From the NCBI RefSeq assembly GCF_031181705.1, contig NZ_JAPSKN010000003.1:25056-89055 (forward strand): a stretch of 64,000 bases of DNA, read 5' to 3'. Source of the DNA: Streptomyces sp. GTDB lineage: Bacteria; Actinomycetota; Actinomycetes; Streptomycetales; Streptomycetaceae. Position 1 is the first letter of the stretch. Each line of letters starts with the position of its first letter. Of the stretch, positions 17,238 through 27,601 are shown one piece after another. The notes below the pieces were generated by a model. The model did no database searches, was not told where the DNA came from, and saw only the letters and a list, made by a program, of their open reading frames with translations. A program made the translations under genes and the position numbers.

Positions 17238-20200
17238 TTGTCGTCGCCCTCCAGGTCGCCTTCGAGTTCCAGGTAGGTGGCGCGCAGCCGCTCCAGCGTC
17301 TCGGCGTCCGGCTCGGCCCACAGCCCGCGCTCGGCGGCCTCCAGCAGCCGCTCGGTGATCCCGCGCAGCGCCCACGGGTTGGACTTCTTCATGAAGTCCC
17401 GGTTCTCCGGGTCGAAGACGTACTCGGCGCTGAGCTTCTCGTACATCCAGTCGTCCACGACCCCGGCCGTGGCGTCGTACCCGAACAGGTAGTCGACGGT
17501 CGCCGCCATCTCGAAGGCGCCCTTGTAGCCGTGCCGCCGCATGGCCGCCATCCAGCGCGGGTTGACCACCCGGGCCCGGAACACGCGGTGCGTCTCCTCG
17601 CCGAGCGTGCGGGTCTTCACCTGGTCCGGGGTGGCCGAGTCGCCGACGTACGCCTCGGGGCTCGTGCCGGTGAGGTGGCGGACCATGGCGACCATGCCGC
17701 CGTGGTACTGGAAGTAGTCGTCGGCGTCGACCAGGTCGTGCTCGCGGGTGTCGACGTTCTTCGCGGCGACCGCGATCCGCCTGAACGCCGTCTCCATGTC
17801 CCCGCGCGCGGCCCGTCCGTCGAGCCCCCGACCGTAGGCGTAGCCGCCCCACACCGCGTACACCTCGGCGAGGTCCGCGTCCGAGCGCCAGTTGCGGGCG
17901 TCGATCAGCGGCAGCAGACCGGCCCCGTAGGCGCCCGGCTTGGAGCCGAAGATCCGGGCGGTGGCGCGGCGCCGGTCGCCGTGCTCGGCGGTGTCCTCGT
18001 CGGCGTGCGCCCGTACGTAGTTGGCGTCGGCGGGCTCGTCCAGTTCGGCCACCGTGCGCACGGCGTCGTCGATCAGGCCCACCACGTGCGGGAACGCGTC
18101 CCGGAAGAACCCGGAGATGCGGACCGTGACGTCGATGCGCGGCCGGCCGAGTTCCGCCAGGGGGATCACCTCGAACCCGGTCACCCGGCGCGAGGCGTCG
18201 TCCCACACCGGCCGGCAGCCCAGCAGCGCCAGGATCTCGGCGATGTCGTCGCCCTGGGTGCGCATGGCGGAGGTGCCCCACACCGTCAGGCCGACGGACT
18301 TCGGGTACTCCCCGGTGTCCTGGAGGTAGCGCTGCACCAGCGAGTCCGCGAGCGACTGCCCGACCTCCCAGCTGAGCCGGGACGGGATGGCCTTGGGGTC
18401 GACGGAGTAGAAGTTGCGGCCCGTCGGCAGGACGTTGACCAGACCGCGGGTGGGCGAGCCGGAGGGACCGGCCGGGACGTAACCGCCGTCCAGGGCGCGC
18501 AGGATGTGCCCGATCTCGTCGGTGGTGCGCGCCAGCCGCGGCACGACCTCGGCGCAGGCGAACTCCAGCACGGCCACCGCCTCGGGCAGGTCGGCGCCGA
18601 GGACCTCCCGTACCAGCGGCGCGCTCTCGGCGACCGCCCAGCCGCGCTCCTCCAGGCCCTCGGCGAACCGCCGGCACAACTGCTCCAGCAGGTCGATCGC
18701 GTCGGCGGCGCTGCGGGCGGGGCCGTCCACCAGGTCCGTCAGCTCGGCCGGCACCTTCACCGGGGCGCCCGGCTCGGCCAGCAGCTCCTTCTCCACCAGC
18801 CCGAAGTGCTCCGCCAGCGCCGCCCGGAGCCCGGGCAGCGCCCCGGCCCGCCCGCCCCACACCTGCGAGGCGCGCAGCACGGCCAGCACCAGGTTGACGC
18901 GCGGTTCGCCGACCGGACCGCCGCCCAGGACGTGCAGGCCGTCGCGGATCTGCACGTCCTTGATCTCGCACAGGTAGCCGTCGATGTGCATGACGAACTC
19001 GTCGAACGCCTCGTCGTCCGGCTGCTCGTCGACGTGCAGGTCGTGGTGGAGTTCGGCCGCCTTCACCAGCGTCCAGATCTGCGCCCGCACGGCCGGGGCC
19101 TTGGCCGGGTCCAGGTCGGAGACGAGCGCGTACTCGTCCAGGAGCTGCTCCAGCTTGGCCAGGTCGCCGTAGGTGTCGGCGCGGGCCATCGGCGGCACGA
19201 GGTGGTCGACGACGGTGGCGTGCCCGCGGCGCTTGGCCTGGGTGCCCTCGCCCGGGTCGTTGACGATGAACGGGTAGACCAGCGGCAGGTCGCCGAGGAC
19301 CGCGTCCGGGGCGCAGCCGCCGCTGAGCCCGAGGCCCTTGCCCGGCAGCCACTCCATGGTGCCGTGCTTGCCCATGTGCACGATGGCGTCGGCGCCGAAG
19401 CTGTGTTCCAGCCAGCGGTAGGCCGCCATGTAGTGGTGCGAGGGCGGCATGTCCGGGTCGTGGTAGATCGCGATCGGGTTCTCGCCGAAGCCGCGCGGCG
19501 GCTGGATCATCACCACGACGTTCCCGAACTGCAGGGACGCCAGCACGATGTCGTCCCCGTCGACGTAGAGGCCGCCCGGCGGCTCGCCCCACGCCTGGGT
19601 CATGGCGTCCCGCAGCTCAGGGTCGAGCCTGTCGAACCAGGCCCGGTAGTCCGCCAGCGGCACCCGCGCGGGCGCCGAGGCGAGCTGCTCCTCCGTCAGC
19701 CACTCCACGTCGTGCCCGCCGGCCTCGATCAGCCGGTGGATCAGCTCGTCCCCGTTGTCCGGGTACCCCTCTACGGCGTACCCGGCGTCCCGCAGCGCGT
19801 CCAGCACCCGCACCGCCGACGCCGGGGTGTCGAGCCCGACCGCGTTGCCGACCCGCGAGTGCTTGGTCGGGTACGCGGTGAAGACCAGCGCGAGCTTCTT
19901 CTCGCCGTTCTCCTTGTGCTTCAGCCGGGCGTGCCGTACGGCGATGCCGGCGACCCGCGCGGCCCGCTCCGGGTCGGCCACGTACACGGGCACGTCGTCC
20001 GGGCCCTGCTCCTTGAAGGAGAACGGCACGGTGATCAGCCGCCCGTCGAACTCCGGGATCGCCACCTGCATCGCGGCGTCCATGGGGGACAGGGCGGCGT
20101 CCGACTCCTCCCAGGCCTGCCGGGAGGACGTCAGGCACAGCCCCTGCAGCACGGGGACGTTCATCTCGGCCAGGGCGCCGATGTCCCAGGCCTCCTCGTC

Positions 20201-20890
20201 CCCGCCGGCCGAGGCCTGCGAGGCGTGCGTGCCGCCGGCGGCCAGGACGGTGGCGACCAGGGCGTCCGCCCGGCCCAGGATCTCGTACAGCCCCTCGTCC
20301 GCCCCGCGCAGCGAACCGCAGTACACGGGCAGCGCGTTGGCGCCGTGGGCCTCGATCGCGTCGCACAGCGTGTCCACGAAGGCGGTGTTGCCGCTCAGTT
20401 CGTGGGCCCGGTAGAAGAGCACACCGACCGTCGGGCGTCCCTCGGTGTGCGCCCGCTCGCCGTGCACGCCGTACTCGGGCATCTCGCGCGGCGCGGCGAA
20501 GCCCTCGCCGGTGAGCAGCACGGTGTCGGACAGGAACCGGGCCAGTTCGGTGAGGTTCTCCGGGCCGCCCTCCACGAGGTACTTCAGCGCCTCCGCGACG
20601 ACCCCGGCGGGCACGGACGACTCGGCCATCAGCTCCGCGTCCGGCACGGTCTCGCCGCCCAGCAGCACGGTGGGGATCCCAAAGGCCCTCAGCGCGGCGA
20701 GCCCGTCCTCCCAGGCCCGCTTGCCGCCGAGCAGCCGCACCACGGCGATGTCCGCCCCCTGCAGCAGCGCCGGCAGCTCCTCGCGCACGTCCACGCGGGT
20801 GGGATTGCCGATCCGGTACGAGGCGCCCGAGGCGGCCCGGGCCGCCAGCAGGTCCGTGTCGGCGGTCGACAACAACAACACAGTGCTCAT
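17234..20890 (-). CDS. cobN: Cobaltochelatase large subunit CobN
   Basis: A 1218-residue protein of the CobN/BchH family. It binds the corrin (hydrogenobyrinic acid a,c-diamide) and inserts cobalt with its ATPase partner. Recognisable segments are [56 protein letters not shown] (metal-binding histidines) and GGYAYGRG toward the C-terminus. The length matches the usual 1,200-1,300 residues. The ATG at 20890 overlaps the cobQ stop by 4 nt. It is directly followed by the ATPase/VWA subunit gene, so the chelatase complex is encoded as a block. Confidence 0.97.
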   Translation of the reverse strand: MSTVLLLSTADTDLLAARAASGASYRIGNPTRVDVREELPALLQGADIAVVRLLGGKRAWEDGLAALRAFGIPTVLLGGETVPDAELMAESSVPAGVVAEALKYLVEGGPENLTELARFLSDTVLLTGEGFAAPREMPEYGVHGERAHTEGRPTVGVLFYRAHELSGNTAFVDTLCDAIEAHGANALPVYCGSLRGADEGLYEILGRADALVATVLAAGGTHASQASAGGDEEAWDIGALAEMNVPVLQGLCLTSSRQAWEESDAALSPMDAAMQVAIPEFDGRLITVPFSFKEQGPDDVPVYVADPERAARVAGIAVRHARLKHKENGEKKLALVFTAYPTKHSRVGNAVGLDTPASAVRVLDALRDAGYAVEGYPDNGDELIHRLIEAGGHDVEWLTEEQLASAPARVPLADYRAWFDRLDPELRDAMTQAWGEPPGGLYVDGDDIVLASLQFGNVVVMIQPPRGFGENPIAIYHDPDMPPSHHYMAAYRWLEHSFGADAIVHMGKHGTMEWLPGKGLGLSGGCAPDAVLGDLPLVYPFIVNDPGEGTQAKRRGHATVVDHLVPPMARADTYGDLAKLEQLLDEYALVSDLDPAKAPAVRAQIWTLVKAAELHHDLHVDEQPDDEAFDEFVMHIDGYLCEIKDVQIRDGLHVLGGGPVGEPRVNLVLAVLRASQVWGGRAGALPGLRAALAEHFGLVEKELLAEPGAPVKVPAELTDLVDGPARSAADAIDLLEQLCRRFAEGLEERGWAVAESAPLVREVLGADLPEAVAVLEFACAEVVPRLARTTDEIGHILRALDGGYVPAGPSGSPTRGLVNVLPTGRNFYSVDPKAIPSRLSWEVGQSLADSLVQRYLQDTGEYPKSVGLTVWGTSAMRTQGDDIAEILALLGCRPVWDDASRRVTGFEVIPLAELGRPRIDVTVRISGFFRDAFPHVVGLIDDAVRTVAELDEPADANYVRAHADEDTAEHGDRRRATARIFGSKPGAYGAGLLPLIDARNWRSDADLAEVYAVWGGYAYGRGLDGRAARGDMETAFRRIAVAAKNVDTREHDLVDADDYFQYHGGMVAMVRHLTGTSPEAYVGDSATPDQVKTRTLGEETHRVFRARVVNPRWMAAMRRHGYKGAFEMAATVDYLFGYDATAGVVDDWMYEKLSAEYVFDPENRDFMKKSNPWALRGITERLLEAAERGLWAEPDAETLERLRATYLELEGDLEGDDK

Positions 20891-22395
20891 GCGGGTGCTC
20901 CCGGTGGGATGAAGGGCAGTCCTTGCGGCGCGCCGGACTCGATGAGCCGCCACAGCGCGTCGGTGTCCGCGTGCTGTTCGATCAGGTCGCCGAGCCGGTC
21001 GAGCTGCTCCTCGCGCAGCGCGGCGAACGAGGTGTCGGGAGCCGGCGCGAAACGGCGGCCCGCGGCGGCCGCCACCTCGCGCAGGAACGCCCGCCGGAAG
21101 CCGTCCGACTCCAGCGAGCCGTGCCAGTGGGTGCCCCAGGTCTGGCCGACCCGGCAGCCGTCCAGGAAGGGGTCGCCACCGGTGACGTCGGCGACCCCGT
21201 GGTGGATCTCGTAGCCCTCGACCCGCTCGCCGAGGGCCTCGCCCTGCGGCCTTGTGAGGGTCTTGTCGCGGGCGAACCGCACCCGCACGGGCAGGATCCC
21301 CAGCCCGTCGACCCGGCCCCGGCGGCTCTCGACGTCGTCCTCGATGCGCTCGCCGAGGATCTGGAAGCCGCCGCAGACGCCGAGCACGGGCCGCTGCTCG
21401 GCGGCCCTGCGCACCAGGGCGTCGGCGAGCCCCCGCTCGCGCAGCCAGTCCAGCGCGCGGACCGTGCCGCGGGTGCCGGGCACGATGACGAGATCGGCGT
21501 CGGCCAGCTCCTCCGGCCGGTCCACGAACCGCACCACGACGCCGGGTTCGGCGGCCAGCGCGTCGACGTCCGTGAAGTTGGACATGAGGGGGACCGCGCA
21601 CACGGCGACGCGCAGCACGTCCTGTCCGACGGGCGGCGCGACGACGGACTCGCGCACCGCGCCGCGCAGGGACACCCGCAGCCCGTCCTCCTCGTCGATC
21701 CCGAGCCCGTGCCGGAAGGGCAGCACGCCGTACGTCCGCCGCCCCGTGAGGCCCTGCAGCATCTCCAGCCCGGGCTCCAGCAGGGAGACGTCCCCGCGGA
21801 ACTTGTTGACCAGGAACCCGGCGACGCACTCCTGGTCCTCGCGGGACAGCAGCGCCACCGTCCCGAAGAACGAGGCGAAGACACCGCCCCGGTCGATGTC
21901 GCCGACGACGAGCACCGGGAGCCCGGCGTTCCGGGCGATGCCCATGTTGACGATGTCGGTCCGCCGCAGGTTGATCTCGGCGGGAGAACCGGCCCCCTCA
22001 CAGATCACCGCGTCATACGTGCCCCGCAACTGCTCCAGGCAGTCCAGCACCGTCCCGAGCAACTTCCGCTGCCGCCCGCCGTGGTAGCCGCGCGCGCTCA
22101 TCTCGCCGACCGGCTTGCCCAGCAGCACGACCTGACTGCTCTGCTCGCCACCGGGCTTGAGCAGCACGGGGTTCATCAGCGCGGTCGGCTCGACCCGGCA
22201 GGCCTGCGCCTGCATGGCCTGCGCCCGCCCGATCTCGGCGCCCTCCCGCGTCACGAAGGAGTTCAGGGACATGTTCTGCGCCTTGAAGGGCGCGACCTTG
22301 ACGCCCTGGCGCACCAGCCACCGGCAGATACCGGCCGTCACGACGCTCTTGCCCGCGTCGGAGGTGGTCCCGGCGACGAGAAGCCCACCGCTCAT
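20887..22395 (-). CDS. cobQ: Cobyric acid synthase CobQ
   Basis: A 502-residue ATP- and glutamine-dependent amidotransferase that amidates the b, d, e and g side chains of adenosylcobyrinic acid a,c-diamide. The N-terminal P-loop is [18 protein letters not shown], with [14 protein letters not shown] as the family signature and [16 protein letters not shown] further on. The glutaminase cysteine is in [14 protein letters not shown] and the histidine in [12 protein letters not shown]. The ATG at 22395 overlaps the cobD stop by 4 nt. Confidence 0.97.
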   Translation of the reverse strand: MSGGLLVAGTTSDAGKSVVTAGICRWLVRQGVKVAPFKAQNMSLNSFVTREGAEIGRAQAMQAQACRVEPTALMNPVLLKPGGEQSSQVVLLGKPVGEMSARGYHGGRQRKLLGTVLDCLEQLRGTYDAVICEGAGSPAEINLRRTDIVNMGIARNAGLPVLVVGDIDRGGVFASFFGTVALLSREDQECVAGFLVNKFRGDVSLLEPGLEMLQGLTGRRTYGVLPFRHGLGIDEEDGLRVSLRGAVRESVVAPPVGQDVLRVAVCAVPLMSNFTDVDALAAEPGVVVRFVDRPEELADADLVIVPGTRGTVRALDWLRERGLADALVRRAAEQRPVLGVCGGFQILGERIEDDVESRRGRVDGLGILPVRVRFARDKTLTRPQGEALGERVEGYEIHHGVADVTGGDPFLDGCRVGQTWGTHWHGSLESDGFRRAFLREVAAAAGRRFAPAPDTSFAALREEQLDRLGDLIEQHADTDALWRLIESGAPQGLPFIPPGAPA

Positions 22396-23333
22396 GACGT
22401 ACGCCCCTTCGTGATGTGGCGCGCGGCGACACAGACGCCGAGCGCGAGCCAGCCGACGCGGCGGGACAGCCGCACGGCCCGTTCGACGTCCCGGACGCCG
22501 ACGCCCCGCCCCGCCTCGTTGAGCACGGGCCGGTGCTCCACCCGCCCGCCGTACGACAGGGTCCCGCCCAGCCGCACGCCGAGCGCCCCGGCGAACGAGG
22601 CCTCCACGGGACCGGCGTTGGGGCTCGGGTGCTGCGCCGCGTCCGCCCGCCAGGCGCGCACGGCGCCGCGCGGATCCGGCCCGGCCAGCGTCGCCAGGAC
22701 GGCCGTCAGCCGAGCCCCCGGCCACCCCATGACGTCGTCCAGCCGCGCGGAGGCCCACCCGAAGCGGCGGTAACGGGCCGACTTGTGCCCGACCATGGCG
22801 TCCAGGGTGTTGACGGCCCGGAACCCGAGCAGCCCCGGCACCCCGCCCAGGGCCCCCCACACCAGCGCCCCCACCACCGCGTCGGAGGTGTTCTCGGCGA
22901 CGGACTCGACCACGGCCCGGGCGATGCCGTCGGCGTCCAGGGCCTGCGGGTCGCGTCCGCACAGATGCGGCAGCCGCGCCCGGGCCGCCTCGACGTCGCC
23001 CGCCTCCAGGGCACGTCCGATGGTCCGCGCCTCACGCGCGAGTGAAGTCCCCCCGACGACGGCCCAGGTGGCGGCACCGGTGAGCGCGACGGAGGCGACG
23101 GCGGAGGACCGCACCGCACGCTGGGCGACAGCCCCCAGCGCGACGGCGCCTGACGCGCACACCCCGGCGTGCAGCGCGCCCCACCCGCGGTGGTTCCGCC
23201 ACACCACTCGTTCCACGGCACCCGCGGCCCGCCCGAACGCGGCGACCGGATGCCCTCGGCGGGGGTCGCCGAGCAGCAGGTCACCGATCAGGCCGGCGGC
23301 GGCACCGTACGCGAAGACGCGACCGGCACCCAT
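22392..23333 (-). CDS. cobD: Adenosylcobinamide-phosphate synthase CobD/CbiB
   Basis: A 313-residue integral membrane protein with about four hydrophobic segments. It attaches aminopropanol (phosphate) to adenosylcobyric acid. Family motifs are [14 protein letters not shown] near the N-terminus, [31 protein letters not shown], and [17 protein letters not shown]. It is the first gene of the operon. The ATG at 23333 has no strong ribosome-binding site (TGACCCC precedes it), which would suit control of initiation by the riboswitch located 110-250 nt upstream. Confidence 0.95.
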   Translation of the reverse strand: MGAGRVFAYGAAAGLIGDLLLGDPRRGHPVAAFGRAAGAVERVVWRNHRGWGALHAGVCASGAVALGAVAQRAVRSSAVASVALTGAATWAVVGGTSLAREARTIGRALEAGDVEAARARLPHLCGRDPQALDADGIARAVVESVAENTSDAVVGALVWGALGGVPGLLGFRAVNTLDAMVGHKSARYRRFGWASARLDDVMGWPGARLTAVLATLAGPDPRGAVRAWRADAAQHPSPNAGPVEASFAGALGVRLGGTLSYGGRVEHRPVLNEAGRGVGVRDVERAVRLSRRVGWLALGVCVAARHITKGRTS

Positions 23334-23440
23334 GGGGTCAGCCGCCCAACGGGGCAGGCGGGGGTGGGGTGCTGAACCTCGGTCGGCAGCCGCGCATGGC
23401 GATACGTGTCCTCACTCAGGGTGTCCGCGCCCTGGTTCGA

Positions 23441-23580
23441 CGTGACCGGCGGTGAGAGTTCCTGGCTCCCGGGGATGGCTACCCCGGTGACAGTGGCGGG
23501 ACCGCGCCGGACTCGCACCGGCTTCCTCTCCTGCCGCCGTACTGGCCCCGGAAGTCCACCACGGGCGCGAACCGCCGTCA
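23441..23580 (-). promoter_or_regulatory. Cobalamin (B12) riboswitch
   Basis: Read on the minus strand, this leader contains the conserved aptamer core: GAAGCCGGTGCGAGTCCGGC, then GGTCCCGCCACTGT, then the B12-box region AGCCAGGAACTC followed by GCCGGTC. These are hallmarks of adenosylcobalamin riboswitches. The boundaries are approximate. Between aptamer and the cobD start lies a further small hairpin (CAGGG/CCCTG, 23417-23434) that could be part of the expression platform. No T-run hairpin follows, so translational control or Rho-dependent termination is more likely than intrinsic termination. Confidence 0.93.
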
Positions 23581-23647
23581 ACTTGCCCTTGACCTGCGAG
23601 GGGAGAGTGTGGAGAACCCCACACCGTCCCTTTCGCGCACACGACGA

Positions 23648-23683
23648 CCGGGCGGCACGGGACCGAGGTCCCGTGCCGCCCGG
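23648..23683 (-). terminator. Strong hairpin between the pit operon and the cob riboswitch
   Basis: A perfect inverted repeat with 17-bp arms (CCGGGCGGCACGGGACC and its complement) and a 2-nt loop, placed just after the small membrane gene that ends at 23708 and before the riboswitch leader. No T-run follows, as is common in streptomycetes. Confidence 0.8.
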
Positions 23684-23707
23684 CGGACACGATGTGCGGT
23701 CGGGCCG

Positions 23708-23929
23708 TCAGGCCACGATCAGGTAGATGCCGTACGCCACGGCCGCCGCGCACGCGGCGAAGCAGGCGTAGGCGCCCGTCACCGCCAGGCCCGCGGACCC
23801 GCCCTGCGCCACCGCCCGTTCGCGGCGCGACAGACCGGTGATGCCGAGGGTGAACAGGCCCACGAGGGCCACGGTGACCACGAGGCTGACGCCGAAGACG
23901 GAGCCGAGGGCCGCCCAGTCGATCTTCAT
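23708..23929 (-). CDS. Small membrane protein co-transcribed with pit
   Basis: A 73-residue protein with two hydrophobic segments (about 8-32 and 42-72) separated by a basic SRRERAVAQ loop. It starts with ATG at 23929 after a purine-rich AAGGAAGAAG, 32 nt downstream of the phosphate transporter stop. The pairing of a small membrane protein with pit is conserved in Streptomyces as far as I recall. Its function is unknown; it may be an accessory to the transporter. Confidence 0.85.
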   Translation of the reverse strand: MKIDWAALGSVFGVSLVVTVALVGLFTLGITGLSRRERAVAQGGSAGLAVTGAYACFAACAAAVAYGIYLIVA

Positions 23930-23961
23930 CTCTGCTTCTTCCTTGTAACCGGTGGGCGGGG

Positions 23962-25212
23962 TCAGACCGTGGTGGTCGTGGTGGGCGTCCGTTCGGCGGC
24001 CGCCTGGGCGGGGAACGTCGGGACGTCGCCGGCCGTGGGGCCCGCGGGCGGCGGCGTCACCGCGGCCATCGCCGCGGTCACCACGCCGGCCGGCTCCTCG
24101 TCGGCTTCGGCGCCGGTGTCGTTGACGTTGGTGTGGTCGACGACCTCGCGCCGGGAGAGCTTCCAGATCGCCGCGGAGGAGGCGACCAGGAAGACGGCCA
24201 CCACGGCGGTGCCCCAGTTCCCGAAGCCGGTGACGTACTCGGCGAGCGCGCCCACCAGGGCGGCCGCCGGCAGGGTCAGGCCCCAGGCGACGAACATCCG
24301 CGTCGCGGTCGACCAGCGGACGACACCGCCCTTGCGGCCGAGGCCCGCGCCCATCACCGAGCCGGACACGGAGTGGGTGGTGGAGAGGGAGAAGCCGAGG
24401 TGCGAGGAGGCCAGGATGACCGTGGCCGCGCTGGTCTGGGCGGCGAAGCCCTGCTGCGGCCGGAGGTCGGTCAGGCCCTTGCCCATGGTCCGGATGATGC
24501 GCCAGCCGCCCAGGTAGGTGCCGAGCGCGATCGCGATGCCCGCGGAGAGGATGACCCACATGGGCGGGTCGGAGTCGGGGGCGACGGCGCCGCCGGCGAC
24601 CAGGGCCAGGGTGATGACACCCATCGTCTTCTGCGCGTCGTTGGTGCCGTGCGCCAGGGAGACCAGGCCCGCCGAGGCGATCTGGCCGGCCCGGTAACCC
24701 TTCTCGGACGCCTTGCCGTCGGCCTTGCGGCCCAGCGAGTACGTCAGCCGCGTGGCCAGCATCGCCGCGATGCCCGCCACCAGCGGGGCGGCGATCGCCG
24801 GGATGAGCACCTTGGTCACCAGCACGTCGCCGTGCACCGCGCCGACGCCCGCCGAGGCGATCGTGGCGCCGATCAGACCGCCCATGAGGGCGTGCGAGGA
24901 ACTGGACGGCAGGCCGACCAGCCACGTCAGCAGGTTCCACAGGATCGCGCCGACCAGGGCGGCGAAGATGACTTCGGGACGGATGCCGGCCTCGTCGACG
25001 AGGCCCTTGGAGATCGTGTTGGCGACTTCGACGGACAGGAAGGCGCCGACCAGGTTCAGGACCGCGGACATGGCGACCGCGGCCTTCGGTCGCATGGCGC
25101 CCGTGGAAATGGTCGTGGCCATCGCGTTCGCGGTGTCGTGGAAACCGTTCGTGAAATCGAACGCGAGTGCGGTTACCACCACAATCGCGAGGATCAGCGA
25201 GAAGCTTTCCAT
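23962..25212 (-). CDS. pit: Low-affinity inorganic phosphate transporter (Pit family)
   Basis: A 416-residue PiT-type permease with about ten membrane segments. The duplicated family signature is present: DFTNGFHDTANAMAT near the N-terminus and SLAHGTNDAQKTMGVI in the second half, plus GLPSSSSHALMGG and SLSTTHSVSGSVMGAG. It imports phosphate (probably as metal phosphate) with the proton gradient. The C-terminal 60 residues are a cytoplasmic, Thr/Ala/Pro-rich tail. The ATG is preceded at 37-69 nt by PHO-box-like repeats, so PhoP control is likely. The related S. coelicolor gene is known as pitH2. Confidence 0.94.
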   Translation of the reverse strand: MESFSLILAIVVVTALAFDFTNGFHDTANAMATTISTGAMRPKAAVAMSAVLNLVGAFLSVEVANTISKGLVDEAGIRPEVIFAALVGAILWNLLTWLVGLPSSSSHALMGGLIGATIASAGVGAVHGDVLVTKVLIPAIAAPLVAGIAAMLATRLTYSLGRKADGKASEKGYRAGQIASAGLVSLAHGTNDAQKTMGVITLALVAGGAVAPDSDPPMWVILSAGIAIALGTYLGGWRIIRTMGKGLTDLRPQQGFAAQTSAATVILASSHLGFSLSTTHSVSGSVMGAGLGRKGGVVRWSTATRMFVAWGLTLPAAALVGALAEYVTGFGNWGTAVVAVFLVASSAAIWKLSRREVVDHTNVNDTGAEADEEPAGVVTAAMAAVTPPPAGPTAGDVPTFPAQAAAERTPTTTTTV

Positions 25213-25248
25213 TTACCCAGGCAATCGTTCGAGGTCATTGGCTGGACG

Positions 25249-25281
25249 AACGTAAGTAACCCGAGTGAACGGAAGATGAAC
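25249..25281 (-). promoter_or_regulatory. PHO-box-like direct repeats upstream of pit
   Basis: On the minus strand three consecutive 11-nt units read GTTCATCTTCC, GTTCACTCGGG and TTACTTACGTT. The first two match the streptomycete PhoP-box consensus GTTCACC in its 11-nt spacing; the third is degenerate. They lie 37-69 nt upstream of the pit ATG, where a response regulator would overlap the promoter. Confidence 0.75.
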
Positions 25282-25444
25282 TGGGAGGGGCGCATGGGTG
25301 TCCACAACGGGGGTTCGACGTTCCGGCGTGCTGTGAGACTCCCCACGCCCCCGCGGCCTAGGCTCGACGCGCCCACCTCTTCAGCCGATCGAGTGACCTG
25401 TCGAGGACGCCGTGCGCAGGGCCTGCGCCTGGCAGGATCGCCGC

Positions 25445-26176
25445 ATGGCTGAGCAGCGAGACGACGAGCGGGACACGCGGCACGTCCGGGGCGGCACTGA
25501 GGACGTGGGGGAGGCGCGGCGCAGGAGCGTGCGCCCCGAGGAGGCCCGCGCCTGGGAGGACCTCGTCGCGACGGCCCGCCGCACGGTCGCGGAGGGACTC
25601 GTCGTCGGCACGTCCGGCAATGTCTCGGTGCGCGTCGGGGACACCGTCCTGGTCACGCCGTCCGGCGTCCCCTACGACCGCCTCACGCCCGGCGACGTCA
25701 CCGGCGTCGACCTCGACGGCCGGCAGGTCCTCGGCACGCTCGTCCCCACCAGCGAGCTGCCCATGCACCTGGCCGTCCACCGCACGACCGACGCCCGTGC
25801 CGTCGTGCACACCCACGCCGTGCACGCCACGGCCGTGTCCACGCTCGTGACCGAGCTGCCGCTGATCCACTACATGGCCGCCGCGCTCGGCGGACCCGTC
25901 AGGGTCGCCCCCTACGCCACGTACGGCACCGACGAGCTGGCCGCGCACATGCTGCGCGCCCTCGCCGGCCGCTCCGGCTGCCTCCTGCAGAACCACGGCA
26001 CCGTCACCTACGGCACCACCCTCGACCAGGCCTACGACCGCACGGCCCAGCTGGAGTGGATGTGCCGCCTGTGGCTCACCGCCACGTCGGTGCCGGGCCT
26101 CACGCCGAGCCTGCTGTCCGGCCGGCAACTGGCGGAGGTGCGGGAGCGGCTGCGCGGTTACGGCCAGCGGCCCTGA
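25445..26176 (+). CDS. Class II aldolase/adducin family protein
   Basis: A 243-residue protein of the L-fuculose-phosphate aldolase/adducin family. Zinc-binding histidines are visible in VVHTHAVHATAVS and later in LLQNHGTVTYG, and the glutamate/substrate region in TPSGVPYDRLTPGDV and GLVVGTSGNVSVR. Such enzymes cleave sugar phosphates into a carbonyl fragment and an aldehyde. The first 35 residues are a charged, poorly conserved extension. The ATG at 25445 follows GGAT. The gene is divergent from pit and followed after 71 nt by a hydrolase gene on the same strand. Confidence 0.9.
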   Translation: MAEQRDDERDTRHVRGGTEDVGEARRRSVRPEEARAWEDLVATARRTVAEGLVVGTSGNVSVRVGDTVLVTPSGVPYDRLTPGDVTGVDLDGRQVLGTLVPTSELPMHLAVHRTTDARAVVHTHAVHATAVSTLVTELPLIHYMAAALGGPVRVAPYATYGTDELAAHMLRALAGRSGCLLQNHGTVTYGTTLDQAYDRTAQLEWMCRLWLTATSVPGLTPSLLSGRQLAEVRERLRGYGQRP

Positions 26177-26247
26177 CCCGGCGCGCGACGTCACCCCGCC
26201 GCCGCCTCCCACTGGTCGCCCGCTCGCCCCGCCGGGACACTGGAGCC

Positions 26248-27369
26248 GTGCGCACTGTCAGAGCGACGGCCGCTGCCGTCACCGCCGTGCTAGGGGCCGG
26301 CGCCGCCGCGGTGGCGGCCGGCCGGCTCGCCAGCGACGCCGCGCTCAAGGCGCCCGCGGGCCGGCCGCTGCCCACCGAACCCCGGCTCACCGTGCACGGC
26401 ACCGCCGCCGGGCAGATCACCCTCACCCGGGACCTGGCCGCCCTGCGACCCGGCCGCTACGGCCTGTCCGGCGACGGCTCCCACGCGATCGTCGGCCCCG
26501 TCCTGGCCGGCGCCACGCCCTCCGCCGACACCGTCGTGCGCCGCCTGGAGAGCGTGACGCACGGCACCCTGAAACCCGGTGACAAGGTCTGGCTCACCCC
26601 CAACGCGCACGTCGGCGACCCGGGCTCCGCCCTCGGCATCGAACACGCCGACGTCGACGTCCCCGGCGAACTCGGCGCCCTGCCCGCGTGGTTCGTGCCC
26701 GGCGCCCGGGACACCTGGGTGATCGCCGTGCACGGCCTGGGCACCACCCGCGAACTCGCCCTCAACGTCATGGGGTTTCTGCACCGCAGCCGCTTCCCGG
26801 TGCTCGCCCTCGCCTACCGCGGCGACCTCGGCGCACCCCGCCCCGCCGACGGCCTGAACCACCTCGGCGAGACCGAGTGGCGCGACCTCGACGCGGCGAT
26901 CCGCTACGCCGTGCGCTACGGCGCCCGCCAGGTCGTCCTGCACGGCTGGTCCACCGGCGCCACCATGGCCCTGCGCGCCGCCGAGCGCTCGGGGCTGCGC
27001 GAGCGGGTCTCCGGGCTCGTCCTGGACTCGCCGGTGCTCAGCTGGGAGACCACCCTGCGCGCCCTGGCCGCGGCCCGGCGCACCCCGGGCGCGCTGCTGC
27101 CCCTCGCCGTGCGCGCCGCCCGGGGCCGCACCGGCCTGTCCGGCGACCGCGCCACCGCCCCCTACGACGGCCTCCGCGTCCCGGCCCTGGTCATCCACGG
27201 CCCCGGCGACACGGTCGCCCCCTGGCGGTTCTCCCGCCGGCTCGCCGACGCCCGCCCCGACATGGTCTCCCTCCACACCGTCGGCGACGCCCCGCACGGA
27301 GCCATGTGGAACGCCGACCCCCGGGCCTACGAGGAAGCCCTCCGGCGCTTCTTGACCCCGCTCATGTGA
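26248..27369 (+). CDS. Alpha/beta-hydrolase with N-terminal membrane/export segment
   Basis: A 373-residue protein. Residues 1-25 (basic, then AAAVTAVLGAGAAAVAAG) look like a signal anchor or signal peptide. The hydrolase fold follows from about residue 145: oxyanion region VIAVHGLGTTRE, nucleophile elbow LHGWSTGATMAL (serine in G-x-S-x-G), aspartate in PALVIHGPGDTVAP, and the last histidine in GDAPHGAMWN. This resembles Streptomyces extracytoplasmic alpha/beta hydrolases of unknown substrate. The GTG at 26248 has GGAG close upstream. Possibly in one unit with the aldolase gene. Confidence 0.88.
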   Translation: MRTVRATAAAVTAVLGAGAAAVAAGRLASDAALKAPAGRPLPTEPRLTVHGTAAGQITLTRDLAALRPGRYGLSGDGSHAIVGPVLAGATPSADTVVRRLESVTHGTLKPGDKVWLTPNAHVGDPGSALGIEHADVDVPGELGALPAWFVPGARDTWVIAVHGLGTTRELALNVMGFLHRSRFPVLALAYRGDLGAPRPADGLNHLGETEWRDLDAAIRYAVRYGARQVVLHGWSTGATMALRAAERSGLRERVSGLVLDSPVLSWETTLRALAAARRTPGALLPLAVRAARGRTGLSGDRATAPYDGLRVPALVIHGPGDTVAPWRFSRRLADARPDMVSLHTVGDAPHGAMWNADPRAYEEALRRFLTPLM

Positions 27370-27601
27370 CCCGCCCTCGGCGCCCGGCCGCACGCACCCC
27401 CCGTTCACGCCCCCTTCGCCCCCTCGCAACCACGTCCCGGCCCGGCCCCCACCGACCGGTCGTGATGATTCCGTTTAGCGTCGTACGACTGGCCTGTTCC
27501 CGGCCGGGGACCACTCCGGCGAGCCGGTGCGTTGGCCATCCCCGTCGCCCGCCGTGACATTCCGTTTGGGTTTTCGGACCGTCAACCGGAAGACTGCCCC
27601 C

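Noticed and set aside
15243..19592. A 1,449-residue reading covering the chelatase subunit and most of cobN in another frame
   Set aside because: Only the part from 17237 encodes the AAA+/VWA protein; the upstream extension is Arg/Gly-rich shadow sequence over cobN.
23417..23434. Small CAGGG/CCCTG hairpin after the riboswitch as an intrinsic terminator
   Set aside because: The stem is only 5 bp and no T-run follows; it may be part of the expression platform but not a terminator on its own.
27468..27567. Direct repeat ATTCCGTTT (27468 and 27559) as a regulator site
   Set aside because: Two 9-mers 91 bp apart could be promoter-related coincidence; no symmetry or conserved context supports a site.
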